Origin: Cellulomonas sp. Root485 | GTDB lineage: Bacteria > Actinomycetota > Actinomycetes > Actinomycetales > Cellulomonadaceae | Reading direction: 5' to 3' | Length of the DNA stretch: 64,000 nucleotides | Assembly: GCF_001426705.1 (NCBI RefSeq) | Contig: NZ_LMFC01000006.1 | Location: 56,108 to 120,107, forward strand | Shown: in pieces, positions 8,088-15,062 of the stretch | Layout: each line of letters starts with the position of its first letter | Position numbering within the stretch: the stretch's first letter is position 1 | The notes under the pieces: model-generated | The model's input: only the letters and a program-made list of their open reading frames with translations | Database searches by the model: none | Told to the model about the DNA's origin: nothing | Translations under genes and position numbers: made by a program

Positions 8088-9263
8088 GTGCGCATGGACG
8101 AGCTCACCAAGTTCGCTCCTCGGCCGACGGGCGCCGGGGACATGTTCCAGCTCCTCCGTGACCGTCAGCCGCGGACCCGGTCCGACCTGGCCACACTGAC
8201 CGGGCAAGCGCGTTCCACGATCGCCGCCCGGGTGGACCTCCTGCTGTCCTCCGGGTTCGTCGCGCCGGCCGGCGAGGCCACCTCGACGGGTGGCCGGCCA
8301 CCCGCCACCTTCGCGTTCAACCCCGCCGCCCGCGTCGTGCTGGCGGTCGACCTCGGCGCCACCCACGCCCGCCTGGCGCTCACGGACCTGGTGGGCACGG
8401 TGCTGGCCGAGCACCACGAGCCCGTCGCGATCGCCGAGGGACCCGGCCCCGTGCTCGACCGCGTCGTCGAGCTCGGCCTCGAGCTGCTCGGCACCGCCGG
8501 GCGCCCGATCAGCGACCTGGTCAGCGTCGGCGTCGGCCTGCCCGGCCCCGTCGAGCACTCCACCGGACGGCCCATCAACCCGCCGATCATGCCGGGCTGG
8601 GACGACGCCGACGTGCCCGGCCTCCTCGCCCGCAAGCTGCGCGTCCCCGTGCTGGTGGACAACGACGTCAACGTCATGGCCCTCGGCGAGCACACGTCGC
8701 AGTGGCCGGAGGTCGACCACCTCCTGTTCGTCAAGGTTGCGACGGGCATCGGCGCCGGGATCATCTCCGACGGCCAGATCCGTCGCGGCGCCCAGGGTGC
8801 GGCCGGCGACCTCGGCCACATCGCCGTCCCGGGCGGGCTCGACCTGCCGTGCCGCTGCGGCAACACCGGCTGCCTCGAGGCCGTCGCCAGCGGGCCGGCC
8901 ATCGCGAACGCCCTGGCGAACGCCGCCACCAGCGCCGACGTCGTGGCGCTCGTGCGCGCCGGGGACCTCGACGCCAGCCGCGAGGTCCGTGCCGCGGGCC
9001 GGCACATCGGCGAGGTCCTCGCGGCGTGCGTGAGCATGCTCAACCCGTCCGTCATCGTCATCGGCGGCGTCGTGGCCGAGGCCGGTGAGCACCTGCTCGC
9101 CGGGATCCGCGAGGTCGTCTACCGCCGGTCCCTGCCCCTGGCGACCCAGCACCTGCGTATCGTCGCTTCTCGGACCAAGGGACGAGCAGGCGTGCTGGGC
9201 GCGAGCGCGATGGCCTCCGAGCACGTGCTGTCCGCCGCCGCCATCGACGCCTTGATCAGCTAG
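8088..9263 (+). CDS. ROK-family transcriptional regulator of the sugar locus
   Basis: This 391-residue protein has an N-terminal winged helix-turn-helix (about residues 12-75, with RSDLATLTGQARSTIAARVDLL) and a ROK sugar-kinase-like domain. The kinase-like part has DLGATHARLAL, the phosphate-binding KVATGIGAGII, and the zinc motif CRCGNTGCLE preceded by the GHIAV histidine. Members repress sugar-uptake operons and release DNA on binding sugar. It is divergent from the ABC operon it probably controls and lies 11 bases before the ThuA gene. GTG 8088 is 11 bases after an AAGGCGG site; ATG 8094 is the alternative start. An NagC/XylR-type repressor is the best reading; the effector is unknown. Confidence 0.9.
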   Translation: MRMDELTKFAPRPTGAGDMFQLLRDRQPRTRSDLATLTGQARSTIAARVDLLLSSGFVAPAGEATSTGGRPPATFAFNPAARVVLAVDLGATHARLALTDLVGTVLAEHHEPVAIAEGPGPVLDRVVELGLELLGTAGRPISDLVSVGVGLPGPVEHSTGRPINPPIMPGWDDADVPGLLARKLRVPVLVDNDVNVMALGEHTSQWPEVDHLLFVKVATGIGAGIISDGQIRRGAQGAAGDLGHIAVPGGLDLPCRCGNTGCLEAVASGPAIANALANAATSADVVALVRAGDLDASREVRAAGRHIGEVLAACVSMLNPSVIVIGGVVAEAGEHLLAGIREVVYRRSLPLATQHLRIVASRTKGRAGVLGASAMASEHVLSAAAIDALIS

Positions 9264-9274
9264 GAGACCCCGTC

Positions 9275-9931
9275 GTGACCGAGCAACGTCGAGCCCTCGT
9301 CGTCCGGGGCGGGTGGGACGGGCACGCGCCCGAGGAGGCCGTCGAGCTGTTCGTGCCGTTCCTGCGCGAGCACGACTTCGACGTCGTCGTCGAGGGGACG
9401 CTCGAGGCCTACGCGGACCCCGACCTCATGGCCGCCACCGACCTGGTGGTCCAGTGCTGGACGATGGGCGACATCCTGGCCGACGAGCTGCGCGGCCTGC
9501 GGACCGCCGTCGCTGCGGGCACCGGGTTCGCCGGCTGGCACGGCGGGATCGTCGACTCGTTCCGGGTGGCCACGGACTACCTCCAGCTGGTCGGCGCGCA
9601 GTTCGCCGCCCACCCCGGCGGGCCCCTGGTCGAGCACACGATCGCCGTCACCGGCGACCACCCCATCGTCGAGGGCGTGCACGACTTCACGCTGCGCTCC
9701 GAGCAGTACTGGCTGCTGACCGACCCGCTCAACGACGTGCTGGCCACGACCACCATCACGCCCGGCCCCGACGACCCGTGGCACCAGCCCGTCACGTCTC
9801 CCGCCGTCTGGACCCGCCGCTGGGGCGCCGGCCGCGTGTTCGTGTGCGCACCCGGGCACCTGCTGGCCGACCTCGAGATACCGCAGGTGCGGACGATCAT
9901 CGAGCGCGGTCTGCTCTGGGCCGCTCGCTGA
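9275..9931 (+). CDS. ThuA-like (trehalose utilisation) domain protein
   Basis: This 218-residue protein fits the ThuA family, a class I glutamine-amidotransferase-like fold. Landmarks are ALVVRGGWDGHAPEE at the start, a central GFAGWHGGIVDSF, then HPIVEGVHDFTL, and RRWGAGRVFVCAPGH near the end. The nucleophilic Cys of amidotransferases is not present at the usual elbow, as is normal for ThuA. ThuA proteins occur with Gfo/Idh dehydrogenases in keto-sugar pathways such as rhizobial trehalose catabolism. GTG 9275 follows a GGAG site just after the ROK stop, so the two genes form an operon. I infer a role in handling the keto product made by the oxidoreductase at 3037-4212. Confidence 0.85.
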   Translation: MTEQRRALVVRGGWDGHAPEEAVELFVPFLREHDFDVVVEGTLEAYADPDLMAATDLVVQCWTMGDILADELRGLRTAVAAGTGFAGWHGGIVDSFRVATDYLQLVGAQFAAHPGGPLVEHTIAVTGDHPIVEGVHDFTLRSEQYWLLTDPLNDVLATTTITPGPDDPWHQPVTSPAVWTRRWGAGRVFVCAPGHLLADLEIPQVRTIIERGLLWAAR

Positions 9932-9993
9932 GTGACCGCAGGGTGAGAAGGCGTCCGCCGGTCCCGTCCGGTCCGGGTAGGTTCGTCCTGCCA

Positions 9994-10104
9994 ACGCAGG
10001 GGAGCTCGGGACAGCCGGGCTGAGAGGACGAGCCGCGACACCACCGGTGTCAGCGCACGTCGACCCGAGAACCTGAACTGGGTAATGCCAGCGGAGGGAT
10101 GCGC
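9994..10104 (+). promoter_or_regulatory. TPP (thiamine pyrophosphate) riboswitch aptamer
   Basis: The THI-box is clear: GGGGAGC near the 5' side, GGCTGAGAGGAC (the pyrimidine-sensing J3/2 element), CCCGAGAACCTGAACTGG, and the hallmark TAATGCCAGCGGAGGGA, closed by a terminal stem ACGCA/TGCG. The variable P3 arm is long and GC-rich, as is usual in actinobacteria. It lies 114 bases upstream of the thiamine-binding-protein gene and should turn the operon down when TPP is plentiful. Confidence 0.95.
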
Positions 10105-10165
10105 CACCGAGCGCGGCGTGGGCGGTCACCCGGCCGTCGCCGGGCCTCCGTCGTCGTCGTCCCCG

Positions 10166-10210
10166 GACGGGTGGACCTGTGCTGCGTGTGCCCGGTCCGA
10201 CCACCCGGAG
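10166..10210 (+). promoter_or_regulatory. Possible expression platform hairpin masking the ribosome-binding site
   Basis: CGGGTGGACC and GGTCCGACCACCCGG can pair imperfectly, bringing part of the GGAGGA ribosome-binding site (10207-10212) of the next gene into a stem. This fits translational control by the upstream TPP aptamer. The pairing was judged by eye and has a bulge. Confidence 0.4.
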
Positions 10211-10217
10211 GAACACC

Positions 10218-10511
10218 GTGCTCGCACAGATCCAGGTCTCTCCCCGCCCGAGCGGGACCGACGACGACCGCTACGCCTACGTCGACGCCGCCATCGCCGT
10301 CATCCAGCAGTCCGGCCTCGTGTACGAGGTCGGCGCCATGGGCACCACCATCCAGGGCACGCCCGACCAGCTCTGGCCGCTGCTGCGGGCCGTGCACGAG
10401 GCGACCGTGCAGGCCGGCGCGTCGGCCGTCTCCAGCGTGATCAAGGTGGGGCAGGGCAAGGACGACGCCGGACCCACGATCCAGGACCTCGTGGGCAAGT
10501 TCCGGGCCTGA
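10218..10511 (+). CDS. Thiamine-binding protein (MTH1187/YkoF-type, 97 aa)
   Basis: GTG 10218 follows an ideal GGAGGA site. The 97-residue product fits the small ferredoxin-like thiamine_BP family. Landmarks are an N-terminal strand AQIQVSPRPSG, YVDAAIAVIQQSGL, YEVGAMGTTIQGT, and a C-terminal segment VSSVIKVGQGKDDAGPTIQDLVGKF. These proteins bind thiamine or related pyrimidines in the cytoplasm. It is the first gene under the TPP riboswitch and is followed after four bases by an ABC permease. That makes it a cytoplasmic ligand-binding partner or buffer for the transport operon; the precise role of such family members is not settled. Confidence 0.85.
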   Translation: MLAQIQVSPRPSGTDDDRYAYVDAAIAVIQQSGLVYEVGAMGTTIQGTPDQLWPLLRAVHEATVQAGASAVSSVIKVGQGKDDAGPTIQDLVGKFRA

Positions 10512-10515
10512 CGTC

Positions 10516-11298
10516 GTGCACCGCTGGCGTCGTCTCGTCGCGCCGTCGGTGGCCGGTCTCGTGCTGCTCGTCGGCTGGGAGGTCGGGGTACGCCTGTCCG
10601 GCCTCCCCGCCTTCGTGCTGCCGCCGCCGTCGCAGGTCGCCCGTACCGCGGTCGAGGTCGCACCGCTGCTCGGGCCCGACGTCGTCACGACCCTGACCGA
10701 GGCCGGCCTCGGGCTGCTCGTCGGGGCCGTCGTCGGGCTGCTGCTCGCCGTGCTCATCGCGGCGTTCCCGCTGGTCGCGGACACCGTGTACCCGCTGGTC
10801 ACGCTCACGCAGACCGTGCCGACCGTCGTCCTCGCACCCCTGCTCATCCTCTGGGCGGGGTTCGGGCTGCTGCCCAAGGTGGTGCTCGTCGCCCTCACGG
10901 CGTTCTTCCCGGTGCTCGTCGCGGCGGTGACCGCGATGTCCGCCGTGGACGCGGAGCACGCCGAGATGGTCGCCGGGCTGGGCGGCACGCGTCGCCACCA
11001 GTTCTGGCTCGTCCAGCTCCCCGCGTCGGTTCCCGGCGCTCTCGGTGGCCTGCGCGTGGCCGCGACGTACGCGATCGGCGCGGCCGTCGTCGCCGAGTAC
11101 CTCGCCGGTCAGAGCGGCCTGGGCGTGTTCGTCCAACGCTCGCGCAAGGGCTACGAGGTCGACCAGATCCTCGTCGCCGTCGCCCTCGTGGCCGTGCTCA
11201 CCGGACTGCTGTTCCTGCTCGTCGACGGCCTCGCGCGCCTCGCCACCCCGTGGCAGCGGCCGTCGCTCCCCTCTCGTCCTGGAAGGACCCCCTTGTGA
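10516..11298 (+). CDS. ABC transporter permease for thiamine precursor (ThiX-like)
   Basis: This 260-residue membrane protein belongs to the BPD_transp_1 superfamily (SsuC/TauC/ThiX type), with six predicted helices and no signal peptide. The cytoplasmic EAA loop reads AEMVAGLGGTRRHQFWLVQLP. It begins at GTG 10516, four bases after the thiamine-binding gene. Its stop overlaps the GTG of the substrate-binding gene in a GTGA. Under a TPP riboswitch, with an NMT1-like binding protein, the likely cargo is a hydroxymethylpyrimidine-type thiamine precursor rather than sulfonate or nitrate, which related permeases carry. Substrate assignment rests on context. Confidence 0.9.
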   Translation: MHRWRRLVAPSVAGLVLLVGWEVGVRLSGLPAFVLPPPSQVARTAVEVAPLLGPDVVTTLTEAGLGLLVGAVVGLLLAVLIAAFPLVADTVYPLVTLTQTVPTVVLAPLLILWAGFGLLPKVVLVALTAFFPVLVAAVTAMSAVDAEHAEMVAGLGGTRRHQFWLVQLPASVPGALGGLRVAATYAIGAAVVAEYLAGQSGLGVFVQRSRKGYEVDQILVAVALVAVLTGLLFLLVDGLARLATPWQRPSLPSRPGRTPL

Positions 11299-12284
11299 GA
11301 ACCCGTCTCTTCGCCGCTGTCGCGAGCCTCTCGCTGCTCACCGCCTGTACTGCGGTCGCCGCCGACGAGCCCGCGCTGCGGCCCGTGTCCGTCATCCTCG
11401 ACTGGACGCCCAACACGAACCACTCCGGCCTCTACCTCGCCCAGGCCCGCGGGTACTTCGCCGACGCCGGGATCGACCTGAGGATCGTCGAGCCCGGGGA
11501 CACCTCGGGCCTGCAGCTGCTCGCCGCGGGCAAGGCCGACTTCGCGTTCTCCGTGGCCGAAGGGCTCGTCCCCGCGCGTGAGCAGGGGGCCGAGGTCGTC
11601 TCGGTGGCCACCGTCATCCAGCACAACACGTCGAGCCTGATCTCCCTGACGGAGACCGGCCTCACGCGGCCGCGCGACCTGGCCGGCCACTCGTACGGCT
11701 CGTACGGCTCCGAGCTGGAGGAGGCGCTCATCCGCACGCTCGTCGAGTGCGACGGCGGCGACCCGGACGCCGTCGAGCTGACGCCGCTGTCCAGCGACGA
11801 CTTCCGGATCGGTCTGACGGAGCACCAGTTCGACACCGCCTGGGTGTTCGACGCGTGGGACACCATCCGGCTCGGCCAGATCGACGGGCTGGACGTCTCG
11901 ACGATCCCGTTCATCGACCACACCGACTGCATCCCCGACTGGTACACCCCGCTGGTCGCGACCTCGCAGCAGCACCTCGACGACGACCCGGAGCTGGTCC
12001 GCGACTTCCTCGCCGCCCTCACGCACGGGTACGAGGACGCCATCGCCGAGCCGCAGGCCGCCGCCGACGCGATCCACGTGGCGGCGCCCGAGATCGACGA
12101 GGAGCTGCTCACGCTGAGCGCGCAGTGGCTCGCACCGCGCTACACCGACGACCCCGAGCACTGGGGCGTCCAGGAGGCGGAGGTCTGGGACGACTTCGTC
12201 GGGTTCCTGCAGGACCACGACCTCGCCGACGCGGGGTTCGACACCGATGCGGCGTGGACCGATGACTACCTCCCTGTCGACTGA
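11295..12284 (+). CDS. NMT1/THI5-like substrate-binding protein (ThiY-like)
   Basis: This 329-residue protein has a short signal peptide (MRTRLFAAVASLSLLTACTA). TAC at residues 16-18 may be a lipobox. The mature domain starts with the segment typical of ThiY proteins, VILDWTPNTNHSGLYLAQA, then GIDLRIVEPGD, a SYGSYGSELEEALI hinge region, and WVFDAWD. ThiY proteins bind formyl-aminopyrimidine thiamine precursors outside the membrane; the Cys-rich motif of THI5 synthases is absent, as expected for a transporter component. GTG 11295 overlaps the permease stop, and its 3' end overlaps the ATPase start by 23 bases, so the three proteins are made together. Confidence 0.9.
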   Translation: MRTRLFAAVASLSLLTACTAVAADEPALRPVSVILDWTPNTNHSGLYLAQARGYFADAGIDLRIVEPGDTSGLQLLAAGKADFAFSVAEGLVPAREQGAEVVSVATVIQHNTSSLISLTETGLTRPRDLAGHSYGSYGSELEEALIRTLVECDGGDPDAVELTPLSSDDFRIGLTEHQFDTAWVFDAWDTIRLGQIDGLDVSTIPFIDHTDCIPDWYTPLVATSQQHLDDDPELVRDFLAALTHGYEDAIAEPQAAADAIHVAAPEIDEELLTLSAQWLAPRYTDDPEHWGVQEAEVWDDFVGFLQDHDLADAGFDTDAAWTDDYLPVD

Positions 12285-13053
12285 GTCGCCGGCGACGTCG
12301 GACCTCGCGCTCGGGGTCGCCGGGCTCACCGTGACGTTCCCCGGCGCCGGCCGCCGTGACGTGCCGGGCGTCGTCGCGCTGCAGGACGTCGGCCTCCAGG
12401 TGCGCGTCGGCGAGTTCGTCGCGGTCGTCGGGCCGTCGGGCTGCGGAAAGTCCACGCTGCTGCGTGTCCTCGCGGGCCTGACGCCGACCGGCGCGACCGT
12501 GACCGGCGGTGCGGTGACCCGGCTCGTGAACCCGGCGGGCGGCCCGGCGACGGCGTGGATGCCGCAGCGTGACGGGCTGCTCCCGTGGCGGCGGGCGCTG
12601 CCGAACGCGCTGGTCGGGGCCCGGATCGCGGGGATGGACCGGGCGGTCGCGGACGAACGGGCTCGGGCGCTGTTCGACGAGTTCGGGCTGGCGGGGTTCG
12701 AGCGGTCGTGGCCGCACGAGCTGTCGGGCGGCATGCGCCAGCGCCTCGCGCTGCTGCGGACCTGCCTGCCCGGGCGCCCCGTGCTGCTCCTCGACGAGCC
12801 GTTCGGCGCGCTCGACGCGATCACCCGACGCCGCATGAACGCCTGGCTCGCAGGTCTCGACCTCGCCGGCCACGGGCGCGCGGTGGTCCTCGTCACGCAC
12901 GACGTCGACGAGGCGCTGCTGCTCGCGGACCGCGTCGTGGTGCTCTCGGACCGGCCCGGTCGCGTGGTCCTCGACCTGCCCGTACCGCGGGACGGGACGC
13001 AGGATGCGCGCCGGACCCTGCTCGACGCGCTCGACCCGCACGGGGGGTCATGA
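12262..13053 (+). CDS. ABC transporter ATPase for thiamine precursor (ThiZ-like)
   Basis: This 263-residue single-domain ATPase has Walker A GPSGCGKST, the Q-loop WMPQRDGLLPWR, the signature LSGGMRQRLALLR, Walker B VLLLDEPFGALD, and the switch histidine in LVTHDVDEAL. This is the SsuB/TauB/ThiZ class. ATG 12262 lies within the end of the binding-protein gene, a 23-base overlap. It completes the riboswitch-controlled importer of permease, binding protein and ATPase. The last six bases overlap the convergent MFS gene, so both 3' ends meet without an obvious terminator. Confidence 0.93.
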   Translation: MTTSLSTESPATSDLALGVAGLTVTFPGAGRRDVPGVVALQDVGLQVRVGEFVAVVGPSGCGKSTLLRVLAGLTPTGATVTGGAVTRLVNPAGGPATAWMPQRDGLLPWRRALPNALVGARIAGMDRAVADERARALFDEFGLAGFERSWPHELSGGMRQRLALLRTCLPGRPVLLLDEPFGALDAITRRRMNAWLAGLDLAGHGRAVVLVTHDVDEALLLADRVVVLSDRPGRVVLDLPVPRDGTQDARRTLLDALDPHGGS

Positions 13054-14337
13054 CACCTCCGCGCTGACGGTCGAGCGCTCCACGCGCAGGGCCGTGCCCA
13101 CGACCAGACCGAGGACGGCGACACCCGCGGCGACGACGAGCGCGCTGCGGGTGCCGTCGACGGTCGACAGGACGGCGACGCCGAGCGCACCGCCGACCGC
13201 GAACGACGTGTCCGCGATCCCGGCGGCCAGCCCTGCGTCGTCGGCCGCGGCCCCGGACACCGCAGCGATCTGGGCACTCACGAAGGCCGCGCCGAGGCCG
13301 GCGCCGAACACCACCAGACCGACGACGGGCGGCAGCGTCGCGAGCGCGATGCTCCCGACCGCGAGCAGCGCGGTACCGGCCACGGCGACGGCCCGCACCC
13401 CGGCCCGCGTGACGACGGCCTGCCCGGCGAAGGACCCGGCCACCGAGGCAGCGGTCATGGCCGCGGTCGTCAGCCCGAACAGCACCGGCGACATCCCCGA
13501 CGCCTGCGCACCGAGCGCCAGCACCAGCAGGACACCGTCCACGCAGATCCCGGCGACCAGCAGCAGGACGTTCCCGGCGACGAGCCGTCTCGACCGCACC
13601 ACCCGCCACGGCACCAGCGGTGCGACCGCGCGCCGCTCCACCAGGACGAAGACCGCCATCAGGAGGGCGGCGGACGCCAGCGCGGGCCAGGACGCCTCCG
13701 TGATCCCCAGGACCAGGAGCACGAGAGACCCGGTGACCGTCGCTGCGCCGGCCACGTCGAAGGCGTGCGTCCCCGGGATCCCGGTGCTCGGCGGGAGCAG
13801 CCGCGCCGACGCCGCCAGCAGCAGGACGCCGACCGGCAGGTTGACGAGGAAGATCCACTGCCAGCCCCACAGCTGCGTGATCGGTCCGCCCAGCAGCAAC
13901 CCGGCTGTCCCGCCGACCCCGCCGATCCCGCCCCAGACGCCGAGCGCCCGGTTGCGCTCCGGGCCGGGCTCGAAGGTCGTGAGCAGCAGCGACAACGCCG
14001 TCGGCGCCATGACGGCTGCACCCGCACCCTGCAGGACGCGAGCCCCGACGAGCACGGCCGGCTCATCCGCCTGGCCGCAGACGACCGAGGCGACCGTGAA
14101 GATCGCGATGCCCACGAGGAACACCCGGCGGCGGCCGAGCAGATCGGCGACCCTGCCGCCGAACAGCAGGAGCCCGCCGAACGTCACGAGGTAGGCGCTG
14201 AGCACCCACTGCACGTCGCCGGGCGCGAAGGCGAGCTCGTCGGCGATCGACGGCAGCGCCACGTACACGATCGTGCTGTCGAGGACGACGACGAAGAACG
14301 CCGTGCCGAGCACCACCAGAGTCCACGTCGTCCGCAT
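13048..14337 (-). CDS. MFS drug/proton antiporter family exporter
   Basis: This 429-residue protein is almost entirely hydrophobic, with about twelve membrane helices. It carries the MFS motif A GRVADLLGRRRVF between helices 2 and 3 and the motif C-like GIGGVGGTAGLLLGGP in helix 5. LDSTIVYVALPSI in helix 1 is typical of the EmrB/QacA (DHA2) branch. It is transcribed divergently from an HxlR regulator whose candidate operator lies between the two starts; this is a common arrangement for inducible efflux. A TACTGT box lies five bases before ATG 14337. The substrate is unknown, but a toxic small molecule or quinone sensed by the HxlR protein is the natural guess. Confidence 0.85.
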   Translation of the reverse strand: MRTTWTLVVLGTAFFVVVLDSTIVYVALPSIADELAFAPGDVQWVLSAYLVTFGGLLLFGGRVADLLGRRRVFLVGIAIFTVASVVCGQADEPAVLVGARVLQGAGAAVMAPTALSLLLTTFEPGPERNRALGVWGGIGGVGGTAGLLLGGPITQLWGWQWIFLVNLPVGVLLLAASARLLPPSTGIPGTHAFDVAGAATVTGSLVLLVLGITEASWPALASAALLMAVFVLVERRAVAPLVPWRVVRSRRLVAGNVLLLVAGICVDGVLLVLALGAQASGMSPVLFGLTTAAMTAASVAGSFAGQAVVTRAGVRAVAVAGTALLAVGSIALATLPPVVGLVVFGAGLGAAFVSAQIAAVSGAAADDAGLAAGIADTSFAVGGALGVAVLSTVDGTRSALVVAAGVAVLGLVVGTALRVERSTVSAEVS

Positions 14338-14358
14338 GTTGCACAGTAGGACTTTCTA

Positions 14359-14370
14359 GTTAGTAATAAC
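14359..14370. promoter_or_regulatory. Candidate HxlR operator (12-bp near-palindrome)
   Basis: GTTAGTAATAAC reads almost the same on both strands (10 of 12 positions symmetric). It sits in an AT-rich island unlike the surrounding DNA, eight bases upstream of the TAGTAT box of the HxlR gene and 22 bases from the MFS ATG. The location suits repression of both divergent genes. Confidence 0.5.
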
Positions 14371-14389
14371 AACCCTCTAGTATGTCTCC

Positions 14390-15034
14390 ATGACGCGTAC
14401 GTACGACGACGGCTGCGGGATCGCCCACGCGCTCGACCTGGTCGGAGAACGGTGGGCGCTGCTGGTGGTCCGGGAGCTGCTCCTGGGGCCCAAGCGCTTC
14501 ACCGACCTTCGCGCGGGCCTCCCCGGGGTCAGCGCGAACATCCTGAGCCAGCGGCTGCGCGAGCTCGAGGCGGAGGGAGTCATCGAGCGGACGACACTGC
14601 CACCCCCGGCGGGCGTCGCCGTCTACGCGCTGACGTCGCGGGGCGCCGAGCTCGAACCCGTGGTCCTCGCGCTCGGGGCCTGGGGCGTCCGCTCCCCCAC
14701 CCTCCCCCGCGACGCCCACCTCGGGGTCGACTCGGTGATCCTGTCGCTCGCGGCGCAGCTCACCCACACCGAGCCACCCGCCACCTACGAGCTGCGACTG
14801 GGCCAGTACCAGTTCGCCGTCCGGCTGCACGACGGGCGCGTCGACGTCTCACGCGGAACGGCAGACCGACCGGACGCCGCCATCACGACCACGCCCCGGG
14901 CGCTCGACGCGATCGTGTCCGGCGACCGCTCGCTCACGGACGTCGTCACTGCCGGAGAGGCGGCCGTCGAGGGCGACGAGCTCGCGGCCGCCCGTTTCGC
15001 GACGTACTTCGCGGTGACCGGACCCGAGAGCTGA
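14390..15034 (+). CDS. HxlR-family transcriptional regulator with C-terminal extension
   Basis: This 214-residue protein opens with the HxlR winged helix (about residues 8-95). It has CGIAHALDLVGERWALLVVRELLLGPKRF, in which the N-terminal Cys9 could serve as a redox or electrophile sensor, and the recognition helix region SANILSQRLREL. Ordinary HxlR proteins end near residue 120. This one continues with a second domain resembling a small SCP2-like ligand-binding fold (LGQYQFAVRLHDGRVDVSRG and a DLTDVVTAGEAAVEGD-like end). ATG 14390 lies six bases after TAGTAT with no ribosome-binding site, so it is probably leaderless. It likely represses itself and the MFS gene. Confidence 0.85.
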   Translation: MTRTYDDGCGIAHALDLVGERWALLVVRELLLGPKRFTDLRAGLPGVSANILSQRLRELEAEGVIERTTLPPPAGVAVYALTSRGAELEPVVLALGAWGVRSPTLPRDAHLGVDSVILSLAAQLTHTEPPATYELRLGQYQFAVRLHDGRVDVSRGTADRPDAAITTTPRALDAIVSGDRSLTDVVTAGEAAVEGDELAAARFATYFAVTGPES

Positions 15035-15062
15035 CCCCGTTGGCGATGACGAGACCGGAGAC

